A stretch of DNA of 64,000 bases from positions 62,001 through 126,000 of the forward strand of contig CAVRDK010000002.1 in the NCBI GenBank assembly GCA_963719855.1, read 5' to 3'. The notes beneath the pieces were generated by a model. It did not search any database. It was not told where the DNA came from and saw nothing but the letters and a program-made list of their open reading frames with translations. Made by a program: the position numbers and the translations under genes. This stretch comes from CAIQPV01 sp963719855 (GTDB lineage: Bacteria; Pseudomonadota; Gammaproteobacteria; Burkholderiales; Gallionellaceae). Numbering within the stretch: the stretch's first letter is position 1; each line of letters starts with the position of its first letter. Of the stretch, positions 18,003 to 27,027 are shown piece after piece.

Positions 18003-18232
18003 TACTCGGCGTCTATCGGAATAATCACATTACGTGCAGGGACGATAGTGGAAACAGCATGTTTATAAACCATCTGGGTGACGGTGTTCTTCAGCAATAT
18101 CACATACTGGTCAAATGACTCGATCTGACCTTGCAACTTGATGCCATTCACCAGATAAATGGCGACCTGAACATGTTCCTTGCGCAGCGTATTCAGGAAC
18201 GGGTCTTGTAGTTGTTGCCCTTTTATACTCAT
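18002..18232 (-). CDS. hfq: RNA chaperone Hfq
   Basis: Hexameric Sm-like protein that pairs small RNAs with mRNAs. 76 residues with Sm1 (HVQVAIYLVNGIKLQGQIESF) truncated here for length as VAIYLVNGIKLQGQIESF and Sm2 (YKHAVSTIVPAR). GQQLQDPFLNTLRKEHV at the N-terminus includes the proximal-face residues. There is almost no C-terminal tail, as in many betaproteobacteria. It heads the hfq-hflX unit and diverges from the yheS-like gene. Confidence 0.98.
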   Translation of the reverse strand: MSIKGQQLQDPFLNTLRKEHVQVAIYLVNGIKLQGQIESFDQYVILLKNTVTQMVYKHAVSTIVPARNVIIPIDAE

Positions 18233-18424
18233 GGTTTTTGCTCTTATTAGTTATGGCGGGGAGTTACTTTACTGGATTTCCTGCTTATACGGAAGAGCAT
18301 TTGGATTATTCTGAACGTATATAAGGCGTTCCATTCACTGGTAAGTTCCCAAAGACCACAAAACCGTCTGGTTGCAATATGTTCGCCCCAAAATAATTGT
18401 GGACGCGTCTGTTATCATCGCGCC

Positions 18425-20281
18425 ATGCTCAATATCCAGAACCTGACTTACCTGCAAGGCGGCATTCCGCTGCTCCAGAATGTGAATTTGCAGGCGTACA
18501 CCAACCAGCGCATCGGACTGGTCGGCAAAAACGGCTGCGGTAAATCCACGCTGTTCCGCCTGATACGCGGCGAAATCAAGCCGGACGGCGGCGAAATCGC
18601 CATGCAATCAGGCAAGACCATCGCTTTTGTCGAACAGGAAATTGCCACCTCCGATCAGCCCGCGCTGGAATTCGTGCTCGATGGCGACGCCGAGTTGCGC
18701 CTGCTGGAGAAAACACTGGCGCAAGAACAACATGACTCTGTCTGGTTCGATGCCCAGCACCGCTACGAAGCCATCAATGGCTACGTCGCCCCTGCGCGTG
18801 CCGCGCAACTGTTGAACGGGCTTGGCTTCGCCAACGACTCACTGGAGCGCCCGGTCGCCAGTTTTTCCGGCGGCTGGCGCATGCGCCTGAACCTGGCGCG
18901 CGCGCTGATGCACCGGGCCGATTTGCTGTTGCTGGACGAGCCAACCAACCACCTCGACCTCGAAGCCATCCTCTGGCTGGAACAGTATCTGGCACGCTAC
19001 CCCGGCAGCCTGATTCTGGTCTCGCATGACCGCGAATTCCTCAACGCCTGCGTCAACCGTATCGCCCATGTCCACGACCTGACCATAGACTGCTATTCCG
19101 GCAACTACGATGATTTCGAACGTGCCCGCACCGAGCGCATTGCCCAGCAAAATCAGGCATTCCAGACCCAGCAAGCGAAGATCGCGCATCTGGAGGATTT
19201 CGTGCGTCGCTTCCGCGCCAAGGCGACCAAGGCCAAGCAGGCGCAGAGCCGCGTCAAAGCGCTGGAGCGACTCACGCGCATCGCCCCGGCTCATGTTGCA
19301 GACGGCCATTTCGAACTGGAGATCGAAGCGCCGGAACGCGGCCCCGACCTGTTACTACGCGCCGATGAAATGGGTTTCGGCTATGGCGACAAAATCCTGT
19401 TCCGTAACATCAATCTCGTCCTGCGCGCAGGCGCACGCATCGCCCTGCTCGGGCCGAACGGCGCAGGCAAGTCCACCCTGATCAAACTACTGGTGGGCGA
19501 ACTCGAACCGACTCAGGGAAAGCTGGAACTCACCCCCGACATCCGCATCGGCTACTTCGCCCAGCACCAGTTGGAAAATCTGGACAGCGCGGCGACTCCG
19601 CTGCAACACATGGAACGGCTGGCACCCAAGGAAACGACCTTGGCTTTGCGCACTTTTCTTGGACGTTTCGGCCTGGCCGGAGACAGCGAAGATCGTCCAG
19701 TGGCAAGCTTCTCCGGCGGAGAAAAAAGCCGTCTGGCGCTCGCGTTGCTGGCCTGGCAGAAGCCGCACCTGCTGCTGCTCGACGAACCCACCAACCATCT
19801 CGATCTGGACATGCGCGATGCCCTCACGCTGGCGCTGGAGGAATACACCGGCGCGGTGGTAATCGTGTCCCACGACCGCAGCCTGATCCGTGCTGTAGCC
19901 GACGAACTGTGGCTGGTTGCGGATGGCGAAGCCAAGTTGTTCGATGGCGATCTGGAAGACTACAAAAACTGGATCGAAACCCGCCGCCCGCGCGAAGCTG
20001 CCGCGCAACCCCTGCCGGAGAAACCGCGCCGCGAGAACACGCCCAAGCCGAATAGAAAAGCGCTGCTATCGAAACAGGGCAAACTCGAAACCGCACTGGC
20101 TAGTGCTCAGGCGGAACTCGCTGCAGTCAACCGCCAGCTGGCCGATCCGTCCACCTACACCAGCCCGGATCGCGACAAGATCAGCCAGTTGAACAGCCTG
20201 CATGCCAGTCTGGAAGCTAAAGTGGCCGAGCTGGAAGAAAGCTGGCTGGAACTTGAAATGGCGATGGAAGAAGGCGGTTAA
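18425..20281 (+). CDS. ABC-F family ATPase, YheS-like
   Basis: Soluble protein with two ABC ATPase domains and no membrane part, of the translation-factor ABC-F class. Domain 1: GLVGKNGCGKST, SFSGGWRMRLNLARAL, LLLLDEPTNHLDL. Domain 2: LLGPNGAGKSTLIKLL, SFSGGEKSRLALAL, LLLLDEPTNHLDL. Between them is the positively charged linker helix (FRAKATKAKQAQSRVKALER) that enters the ribosomal E site in this class. The C-terminus adds a coiled region (about 545-618). Length (618) and sequence resemble E. coli YheS. Substrate state of the ribosome is unknown. Confidence 0.93.
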   Translation: MLNIQNLTYLQGGIPLLQNVNLQAYTNQRIGLVGKNGCGKSTLFRLIRGEIKPDGGEIAMQSGKTIAFVEQEIATSDQPALEFVLDGDAELRLLEKTLAQEQHDSVWFDAQHRYEAINGYVAPARAAQLLNGLGFANDSLERPVASFSGGWRMRLNLARALMHRADLLLLDEPTNHLDLEAILWLEQYLARYPGSLILVSHDREFLNACVNRIAHVHDLTIDCYSGNYDDFERARTERIAQQNQAFQTQQAKIAHLEDFVRRFRAKATKAKQAQSRVKALERLTRIAPAHVADGHFELEIEAPERGPDLLLRADEMGFGYGDKILFRNINLVLRAGARIALLGPNGAGKSTLIKLLVGELEPTQGKLELTPDIRIGYFAQHQLENLDSAATPLQHMERLAPKETTLALRTFLGRFGLAGDSEDRPVASFSGGEKSRLALALLAWQKPHLLLLDEPTNHLDLDMRDALTLALEEYTGAVVIVSHDRSLIRAVADELWLVADGEAKLFDGDLEDYKNWIETRRPREAAAQPLPEKPRRENTPKPNRKALLSKQGKLETALASAQAELAAVNRQLADPSTYTSPDRDKISQLNSLHASLEAKVAELEESWLELEMAMEEGG

Positions 20282-20288
20282 AACCAAT

Positions 20289-20391
20289 GCTGTTCAATTA
20301 AAAATCCCGTTCGCCCTGAGCCTGTCGAAGGGTTCTGGTTAAATGGCTGGTGGTTCGACGAGCTCACCACGAACGGTTAAGTGAACAGTAT
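20289..20391. repeat. CCTGAGC/TGTCGAAG palindromic repeat between convergent genes
   Basis: CCGTTCGCCCTGAGCCTGTC (20307 onward) is mirrored by GAGCTCACCACGAACGG (ending 20376), and the symmetry extends outward as CTGTTCA / TGAACAG. The element lies exactly between the converging yheS-like and ftsX-like genes and could terminate both. Confidence 0.75.
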
Positions 20392-20396
20392 TGGAG

Positions 20397-22850
20397 TTAA
20401 ACCGATTGCAGCACCCACAACGGCGGCATTTGCGCCACGCGCCGCGTCGCCAACCAACCCGCCAGCGTTACAGTAACCATGCCGCCGCCCATCCCGACCA
20501 GCCAGATCATCACGCCGGGATAATAGGGAATTTCCAGCACTCTGAGCGCCAGCACCCAGCCCAGCAACTCCGCGCCGCCCGCCGCGAACAGCCCGCTCAA
20601 TGCACCCAGCGTAGCGAATTCTGTCAAGTGCAAGCGCCGCAGATAACCGCTGTCCGCGCCCAGCGTGCGCAAGATGGCGGCCTGGTGAATGCGCTCATCC
20701 TGCGTGGAGAGCAGCGCGGCATACAGCACAGCCATACCACTCAACAAAGTAAACAGAAACACCGCGCTCATGGTCTGCGCGATCTGATCCATTATATGGC
20801 GCACCTGCTCGATCATCGCCTCGACATCTATCAGTAACAAGTTGGGAAATTTTTTGATCAGCACATTCGCCGCATGCGCCTTGTCTTGCGGAAGATAAAA
20901 GCTGGTGATGTAGCTGGCAGGATATTCTTCCAGCATGCCGGGCGCGGCGATCACGAAAAAATTCACCTGCATGGAATCCCACTGCACCTTGCGCAAGTTC
21001 ACCACCCGTGCGCTGAACTGGCTGCCCGCCACATCGTAGGTCAGCGTGTCGCCCATGTGTATGTCCAGCGTTTTGGCGATGCCCTCCTCCACCGACAGCA
21101 CGGACCTTGCGCCCTGCCCGAACCAATCCCCCTGCACCAGTTCATTGCCTTTAGGCAAATGATTTAACCAGGACAAATTGGTCTCGCGCTCCACCAACCC
21201 GCGTGCGCGCGGATCGGGGTAATCATCACCACTGACCGGGCGCTGATTGATTGCCACCAAGCGCCCGCGCACCATGGGAAACAACTCCGGCGGTGGCATT
21301 TGCTGGCGTGCGAAAAATTCCCGCACCACCGCGCGCTGGTCGGGCTGGATGTTGACGATGAAACGGTTGGGCGCGTCCGGCGGCAGGCGCGAACGCCAAC
21401 TCTCCATCAGGTCGGCGCGCACGAAGGTGAGCAGCAGCAGAGCCATGCCGCCCAGGCTGAGTGCGACGACTTGCACGGCGTTGTTGCGTCCATGCCGCGC
21501 CAGATTGGAAAATGCATGACTCCCGAATTTGGCCAACGCACGCACCACAATCCACGCCAGCAAACCGAACAGCAGCAAACCCGCTATCAAGCCAGCCAGC
21601 ACGGTCAGCCCCAGCTTGAGCGAATCGGCCTGCCACAGAAACAAACCGCACAGCACCGTCCCACCGGAGGCATACAACAACCCGGTGCTCGCTTCCGGCG
21701 CGTCCAGTTCGCGGCGGATCACGCGTAGCGGCGAAACGCTTTTCAATTGCCACAACGGCAGGAAAGCGAAGCCCAGCAACAGCGCCATACCGCTGGCAGC
21801 GGCCTGCCACAAGGGCGTCCAACTTGGCGGCGGCAGCGCAGCGTCGCGCATCGAGGCGATGGACTGCACCAGCGCGGCTTGCGCCGCATAGCCGAGCAGA
21901 CCGCCCAGCAGCACGGCACACGCGCCAAGCAGCAGAAACTGGTACAGAAAAATGCGCAGCACCTGTGCCTGAGCAGCGCCGAGGCAGCGCATCATGGCGC
22001 AGGCATCCAGATGGCGCGCAATGAAATGCCGCGCCGCCAGCGCGAGTGCTACGCCCGCCAGCACCACGGCGGTGAGCGAAGCCAGACCAAGAAAATGCTC
22101 GGCGCGCTCCAGTGCGGTGCGGATTTCCGGACGCGCATCGCGTACATCCTCAATCTTCTCGCCCATGCCCAGCCGCCCTTGCAGCCAAGCACGCAGATCG
22201 TCCACCTGCTTCGCCTCTCCCGCCACCAGCAACCGGTAATTGATGCGACTCCCTTCCTGTACCAACCCGCTGGCAGGCAAATCCGCCGCGTTCAACAGCA
22301 CGCGCGGCGCAAAGCTGGCGAAGCCAACCGACTGATCGACATCGCGCGCCACCTTTGCGGCAAGGCGTAAATGCAACGCACCGATGCCCACCTCGTCGCC
22401 CAGTTGCAAACCCAGCCGCTGCATCAAGCGTGCATCCGCCCACAGCGTACCGCGCGTGGGAATACTTTGCGCGACATGCGGCGCACCATCGTCAATCTGA
22501 ATTTCTCCACGCAGCGGATAGCCCTTCCCCACCGCTTGAATTTCCGCCAGCACGCTCTGCTGCTTACCCGCCGCCATGCTGGGAAAGCTCGCCGTCTCTA
22601 CCACGCGCAGCCCCTGCTGTCGCGCGGCATCACGGTAAGCAGGCGGCAATGGCCGCGTCGAAGAAATGCGCAAGTCCGCGCCCAGCAAACTGGTCGCCTC
22701 CTGTTGCAGCGCCAGCCGCACCCGATCCGCGAACAAGCCAACAGTGGCGATGCTGCCCACCGCCAGCACCAGCGCGATGAGCAGCACACGCCATTCCCCT
22801 GCACGCCAGTCGCGGCGGAGCAGATTGAGGGATAGGCGGAGGAGGTTCAT
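20397..22850 (-). CDS. FtsX-type ABC transporter permease (YbbP-like)
   Basis: 817-residue membrane protein with an N-terminal helix (about 18-38), a large periplasmic domain, then helix groups near 255-400 and 720-800 and a second soluble domain, the architecture of long MacB/FtsX permeases of the YbbP type. It should work with the YbbA-like ATPase encoded upstream (23830-24510) in lipid or lipoprotein-related export; the substrate is unknown. In E. coli tesA, ybbA and ybbP are adjacent, as here, but here an unrelated exported-protein gene lies between ATPase and permease. Confidence 0.9.
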   Translation of the reverse strand: MNLLRLSLNLLRRDWRAGEWRVLLIALVLAVGSIATVGLFADRVRLALQQEATSLLGADLRISSTRPLPPAYRDAARQQGLRVVETASFPSMAAGKQQSVLAEIQAVGKGYPLRGEIQIDDGAPHVAQSIPTRGTLWADARLMQRLGLQLGDEVGIGALHLRLAAKVARDVDQSVGFASFAPRVLLNAADLPASGLVQEGSRINYRLLVAGEAKQVDDLRAWLQGRLGMGEKIEDVRDARPEIRTALERAEHFLGLASLTAVVLAGVALALAARHFIARHLDACAMMRCLGAAQAQVLRIFLYQFLLLGACAVLLGGLLGYAAQAALVQSIASMRDAALPPPSWTPLWQAAASGMALLLGFAFLPLWQLKSVSPLRVIRRELDAPEASTGLLYASGGTVLCGLFLWQADSLKLGLTVLAGLIAGLLLFGLLAWIVVRALAKFGSHAFSNLARHGRNNAVQVVALSLGGMALLLLTFVRADLMESWRSRLPPDAPNRFIVNIQPDQRAVVREFFARQQMPPPELFPMVRGRLVAINQRPVSGDDYPDPRARGLVERETNLSWLNHLPKGNELVQGDWFGQGARSVLSVEEGIAKTLDIHMGDTLTYDVAGSQFSARVVNLRKVQWDSMQVNFFVIAAPGMLEEYPASYITSFYLPQDKAHAANVLIKKFPNLLLIDVEAMIEQVRHIMDQIAQTMSAVFLFTLLSGMAVLYAALLSTQDERIHQAAILRTLGADSGYLRRLHLTEFATLGALSGLFAAGGAELLGWVLALRVLEIPYYPGVMIWLVGMGGGMVTVTLAGWLATRRVAQMPPLWVLQSV

Positions 22851-22924
22851 TTTTTATTCAGTGATCCTCTAAAACGGTCATGCGAAACCTGCAAATTGTT
22901 TCCGCTTTGATTGGGCTTCTACCG

Positions 22925-23746
22925 TCAGGCAGTTTTTCGAACACTTTGATACTTCAATACGTCCGTATATTCTCGATCCGGAGTGCGATTACGAAAATCA
23001 CGAAAATCCTTTAGCCACTTTTGATGGTAGCAACTCAGGTAGGTCATCCCATCGTAGATAAACGGACGCACAAGATCGCATGAGGAGGTTTGCCCGTATG
23101 TAACGGTAAGCGGTGGGTAAGCATTTTGCCCTTTTAAAAACACATCCCATTCGATGGGACCCTGCATAAGATCTATATCGCCTTTGTGGAAAATGGACAG
23201 AACATCTGCATGCACCGAATTACAACCGGGTATATAACAACCCATAAAGCCATCTTTGATGACTGTCTCGATTTGTCCGTCATTATTGATGTCCATATCG
23301 GCTGCAATAAATGGAGTATTCAAGTACGCATCGGTCTCTCCATGATTGTGATGCGTTTCCATTCCAACCCGCCATTTGATGACATCAAACTCTGGGCTGC
23401 TAGGTTGAAAAGAAAACCGCATATTGATAAAGCTAGCAAAATCTTGTTTGGCACCGGGAAACAAGGCCGGCATAACGCCTCCGCTTTGCACATACTCCTC
23501 TTGGTAGATCGTCGTGTTAAATGGCTTCTTGAAGAACTTGTTGTACACATCGGCCATGTGTGAACAAACCTTGTTGTTATTGTTTTGCTCAAGTTTGTAG
23601 CGGTAGGTATCTATTTCTCCTGCCATACCCTGTATTGAGTAGGTCAGGCAGAAAATCAAAAAGAACTGCGTGCAAAGTACACTAAGAAAACCATGAATCG
23701 TTCTCAATGTATTTCTCATACCGCTATCCTGCATCATTCTGTTCAT
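22925..23746 (-). CDS. Exported protein of unknown function
   Basis: 273 residues; an N-terminal hydrophobic stretch (about 18-40, FLSVLCTQFFLIFCLTYSI) followed by AGE suggests a signal peptide, possibly from the internal Met at residue 5 or 10. The segment ADMDINNDGQIETVI resembles a calcium-binding D-x-N-x-D-G loop as in FG-GAP/VCBS repeats. Several Cys occur in the mature part (GCYIPGCNS, SSCDL, SCYHQ), consistent with disulfides in the periplasm. I do not recognise the family. It separates the ybbA-like and ybbP-like genes and is more AT-rich than both, which suggests later insertion. Confidence 0.75.
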   Translation of the reverse strand: MNRMMQDSGMRNTLRTIHGFLSVLCTQFFLIFCLTYSIQGMAGEIDTYRYKLEQNNNNKVCSHMADVYNKFFKKPFNTTIYQEEYVQSGGVMPALFPGAKQDFASFINMRFSFQPSSPEFDVIKWRVGMETHHNHGETDAYLNTPFIAADMDINNDGQIETVIKDGFMGCYIPGCNSVHADVLSIFHKGDIDLMQGPIEWDVFLKGQNAYPPLTVTYGQTSSCDLVRPFIYDGMTYLSCYHQKWLKDFRDFRNRTPDREYTDVLKYQSVRKTA

Positions 23747-23829
23747 CGCATTTCCTTTCCGATAGAGCCAATTAAAATAGTTTACAGAGAGCTATCAATC
23801 GCAGGAAGAGGCGCAACGCGCCATGTCCA

Positions 23830-24510
23830 CTACTCAACCCGCCCCGCCACCAAATGCAACTGCCTGTTGCAGCGCCGCGCCAGCGCTTCGTCGTGGGTGA
23901 CGAGTATCAGCGTGGTGCCTTGCGCACGGTTCAACTCCAGCATCAATTCGATGATCTGGCTACCGGTGGCGGCGTCGAGGTTGCCAGTGGGTTCATCGGC
24001 GAACAGGATTTTCGGCTGGACGACGAAGGCGCGCGCAATCGCCACGCGCTGTTGCTCGCCGCCGGAAAGGTGTTTGGGAAGGTGCGACATGCGAGGTGCA
24101 AGACCTACGCGTTCCAGGGCTTCCGTAGCACGTTCGCGCGCATCGGATGCGCCATGCAATTCCAGCGGCAGCATCACGTTTTCCAGCGCGGTCAAGGCGG
24201 GCAGCAACTGGAACGACTGGAATACGAAGCCTGCCAAGCGTCCACGCAGGCGCGCGCGACCATCTTCATCGAAGGAGAAAATATCCACGCCGTCGAGGTA
24301 CACTGTACCGCTGCTTGGCGCATCCAGTCCGGCCAGCAGGCCCAGCAGGGTGGACTTGCCGGAGCCGGAGCTGCCGGTAATGGCAAGGCTGTCGCCCGCT
24401 TCCACATTGAAATTGACCCCTAGCAGGATAACCAGCGGCTGAGTCTCTCCTTCCATTGAAGGACTTTCCACTTGCTTACCGAGATTCTCTGCCTGCACAA
24501 TGGATGCCAT
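23830..24510 (-). CDS. ybbA: ABC transporter ATP-binding protein, YbbA-like
   Basis: Cytoplasmic ATPase of a MacB/LolD-type transporter. Walker A GSSGSGKSTLLGLLAGLD, Q-loop FQSFQLLPALTALENVMLPL, signature LSGGEQQRVAIARAF, Walker B ILFADEPTGNLD, H-loop LVTHD. Start placed at ATG 24510, with AGGA seven bases upstream; a longer frame reaches 24591 without a ribosome site. 226 residues. The start codon shares bases with the divergent tesA start (CATG). Its likely permease is the FtsX-type protein at 20397-22850. Confidence 0.94.
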   Translation of the reverse strand: MASIVQAENLGKQVESPSMEGETQPLVILLGVNFNVEAGDSLAITGSSGSGKSTLLGLLAGLDAPSSGTVYLDGVDIFSFDEDGRARLRGRLAGFVFQSFQLLPALTALENVMLPLELHGASDARERATEALERVGLAPRMSHLPKHLSGGEQQRVAIARAFVVQPKILFADEPTGNLDAATGSQIIELMLELNRAQGTTLILVTHDEALARRCNRQLHLVAGRVE

Positions 24511-25120
24511 GAAATTTCCTGTTTTCTTCCGTGTGGCTTTATTCTGCGCCTGTTGCCTGCTACCGGGAATCGTCGCAGCGCAGCCGAGCATACTGGTGTT
24601 CGGCGACAGCCTGTCTGCGGCATATGGTATCCCGCGTGAAGCGGGTTGGGTGAATCTGTTGCAGCAGGAGTTGCGACGCAGCCATCCGCAATATCAGGTG
24701 GTCAATACCAGCATCAGCGGCGAGACTACTACCGGCGGACGCCAGCGTATCGCTGCGGCATTGCAACTACACCAGCCCAGCATCGTCATTCTCGAACTCG
24801 GCGCGAATGACGGCCTGCGCGGCGCGCCCATCGCGAACATCGAAGCGAACCTCGCCGATCTCATCCGACAATCGCGCAAGGCACACGCCAAGGTATTGCT
24901 GCTGGGCATGCAACTGCCGCCCAATTACGGCACGGACTATACCGCTCACTTCAAAGCACTGTACCCGAAACTGGCGCAACGATACCATACGGCGCTGGTT
25001 CCGTTCTTTCTGGAAGGTATCGCGCCGGATCAGTTCCAAGCCGACAACCTACATCCCGTCGCGTGGGCGGAGCCGATTATCCTGCACAACGTAATGCAGC
25101 AACTGAAACCCCTGTTGTAG
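24509..25120 (+). CDS. tesA: SGNH arylesterase / thioesterase I, TesA-like
   Basis: Periplasmic multifunctional esterase (acyl-CoA thioesterase I / lysophospholipase L1 family). A signal peptide (residues 1-24, VALFCACCLLPGIVAA) precedes the SGNH blocks: I, FGDSLSAAYG with nucleophile Ser34; II, the Gly of SISGETTTGG; III, ELGANDGLRG with Asn; V, DNLHPVAW with the Asp-His pair. 203 residues from ATG 24509; ATG 24500 in the same frame is an alternative. Neither start has a good ribosome site. Its stop codon TAG is part of the repeat that follows. Confidence 0.93.
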   Translation: MKFPVFFRVALFCACCLLPGIVAAQPSILVFGDSLSAAYGIPREAGWVNLLQQELRRSHPQYQVVNTSISGETTTGGRQRIAAALQLHQPSIVILELGANDGLRGAPIANIEANLADLIRQSRKAHAKVLLLGMQLPPNYGTDYTAHFKALYPKLAQRYHTALVPFFLEGIAPDQFQADNLHPVAWAEPIILHNVMQQLKPLL

Positions 25121-25203
25121 GGTGGGTGAAGCGTAGCGTAACCCACCATGGGCATTCGGCATAACATCTGTTGATGGGTTACGCTACGCTCCACTCATCC
25201 TAC
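25118..25203. repeat. GGGTTACGCTACGC inverted repeat
   Basis: GTAGGGTGGGTGAAGCGTAG (left) and GCTACGCTCCACTCATCCTA (right) are inverted copies with GTAACCCACC / GGGTTAC inside. This is a copy of the widespread GTAGGGTGGG...CCCACC element. Its first bases supply the tesA stop codon, and it separates convergent genes. Confidence 0.7.
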
Positions 25204-25206
25204 GAA

Positions 25207-26157
25207 CTACGCATTTTCCCGCTCGGACATACTCAGCGCAATCACACCCAGCGCCACCGCGAACCACAGCGTCGCCAAGCGGATCAGCACGGTGGCAGCT
25301 ACGGCTTGCGGATGTGCGACGTGGTTCAGGATCAGCAATGCAACCATGCTGGCTTCAAACCCGCCAAGGCCACCGGGAAGAAAACTGAACGCGCCAACCA
25401 GCATGGAGAAAGCATAAATAAACAGCGCGGTCGGCAACGATAGGTCGCTACCGAGAACATGCATGATGTAGTAGAAAGCTACTCCCTCCGCACCCCACGC
25501 GACCAGCCCGAGGGCAATGCCATACAGCAGCATGGGCAGACGGAAACAGCGCCCGGAATGCAGCACGATTTCAATAGCCGAAGTAATAAAATGTGCAGGG
25601 CGCGCGGACAGATTGTTTAGCGCTATAGCTCTTAGCGTGTGCAGCCATTTGGTTTGCTGGAGCACAAACAAGCCGGTCAGAATCAATGCCGTCAGAATCA
25701 CCACCAAAGGTTTGGCTGGCTCATACACCCACAAGCCAATGGAACCCAGCAACAGCATGCTGATGAGATTGGAGAATTGATCCGAAAAATATGCCGCCAG
25801 ACTTTCAGGATAAGAAATGCCATGATTTTTCAGGAACACGCTGCGGATGGTCTCGCCCGCCTTGCCGGGAATGATGGTCAGGCCGAAACCCGCGATGTAG
25901 ATACGCAGGCTCTCCGGGGTATGGACACGATGACCGAGCAGTGCCAGATATTTTTGCCAGCGTACGAAACGCATTCCGTAGTTGACCAGCGACAGCGCGA
26001 GCGCAATGGCGGTGCCGGTGAAACCCACACGAACCATGGCCACCACCACTTCCTGCCAGCCGCCCCAGAGTGAGAACGCCAGATAGCCGACGGCGCTCAG
26101 CAACACGATCAGCAGCAGCGCGCGGAAGCGCCAGCCGGACAAGACAGCGTGTGTCAT
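25207..26157 (-). CDS. UPF0104 / lysylphosphatidylglycerol synthetase-like membrane protein
   Basis: 316 residues with about eight hydrophobic helices of the AglD2/UPF0104 membrane family (GFGLTIIPGKAGETIRSVFL is the typical motif; LPGGLGGFEASMVALL near the end is the second). Members are proposed lipid flippases or glycolipid-linked transport proteins. Start chosen at ATG 26157, which overlaps the stop of the UbiA-type gene (ATGA). As the last gene of the arabinofuranose cassette, it may flip the polyprenyl-phosphate-sugar across the inner membrane; this role is inferred from context. Confidence 0.85.
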   Translation of the reverse strand: MTHAVLSGWRFRALLLIVLLSAVGYLAFSLWGGWQEVVVAMVRVGFTGTAIALALSLVNYGMRFVRWQKYLALLGHRVHTPESLRIYIAGFGLTIIPGKAGETIRSVFLKNHGISYPESLAAYFSDQFSNLISMLLLGSIGLWVYEPAKPLVVILTALILTGLFVLQQTKWLHTLRAIALNNLSARPAHFITSAIEIVLHSGRCFRLPMLLYGIALGLVAWGAEGVAFYYIMHVLGSDLSLPTALFIYAFSMLVGAFSFLPGGLGGFEASMVALLILNHVAHPQAVAATVLIRLATLWFAVALGVIALSMSERENA

Positions 26158-27026
26158 GCAATCAGCAAAATGGTTGCAACCAGCCACGCGCCGACCACGA
26201 TGAACAAGTGCGGATCACGCACCAGATCATGCGAAGGGTCGCCGCCCCGGCTCTGGCGGTGAAGCAAGTAGATGTAGCGAAACACACCGTACATCACGAA
26301 CGGCACGGTGTAAATCAGATTGGCTGTGCCGTGGATGCGTATGGTGTCGGCGTTCATGGTGTACAGGCTGTAGCTCATAATCAGCCCCGCAGCAGTAATT
26401 CCTATCATCTTGTCCAGCAGCATCGGGCTGTAATGTTCCAGCACCTTGCGGTGGGCGGCCTTGTCTTCGGTCAGCACAATAATTTCCGCGCGGCGCTTGG
26501 TGAAGCCGAGGAACAACGTCACCATCAGGCCGCACAGCAACAGCCATTGCGAGGGAGGAATGCCAACCCCGAGTGTCCCAGCAAGTATGCGCAGCATAAA
26601 GCCGGTGGCGATGATAAAAACATCCAGAATCACTACATGCTTGAGCCGGAGCGAATAGGCGATATTCATCAGCGCATAGCCTACAAGAATGAGAAGTACC
26701 TTCGACGACGCAATAAAGGCCAGCACGAAGCCCAGCACGCCCAGCAAGGCCGCGAGCATAATGGCAGCGGACATGCCTATCTTTCCCGCCGCCAATGGCC
26801 GCAGACATTTCTTGGGATGAAGGCGATCCTGCTCCAGGTCAACGATGTCGTTGAACACATAGACCGCGCTGGACACCAGGCAAAACGCGGCAAAGGCCAT
26901 CACCACCTGCGTGACCAGATTAGCGTCATGCCATGCATGGCCAAACAGCAGGCCGATGAACACGAAAGCGTTCTTCACCCACTGGTGAGGACGCATCAGG
27001 CGCAATAATTCCAGCACTTTATTCAT
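26154..27026 (-). CDS. UbiA-family polyprenyl-phosphate phosphoribosyltransferase (DPPR synthase-like)
   Basis: Predicted to transfer 5-phosphoribose from PRPP to a polyprenyl phosphate, as Rv3806c does in mycobacteria. The 290-residue membrane protein has the Asp-rich motif NDIVDLEQDRLHPKK (about 64-78) and the second motif YSLRLKHVVILDVFIIATGF, with nine or so helices. MRPHQWVKNAFVF at the N-terminus is typical of the DPPR-synthase branch rather than of UbiA or CtaB. Start at ATG 27026, one base after the HAD gene stop. It overlaps the flippase-like gene by 4 nt. Confidence 0.9.
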   Translation of the reverse strand: MNKVLELLRLMRPHQWVKNAFVFIGLLFGHAWHDANLVTQVVMAFAAFCLVSSAVYVFNDIVDLEQDRLHPKKCLRPLAAGKIGMSAAIMLAALLGVLGFVLAFIASSKVLLILVGYALMNIAYSLRLKHVVILDVFIIATGFMLRILAGTLGVGIPPSQWLLLCGLMVTLFLGFTKRRAEIIVLTEDKAAHRKVLEHYSPMLLDKMIGITAAGLIMSYSLYTMNADTIRIHGTANLIYTVPFVMYGVFRYIYLLHRQSRGGDPSHDLVRDPHLFIVVGAWLVATILLIA

Positions 27027-27027
27027 T

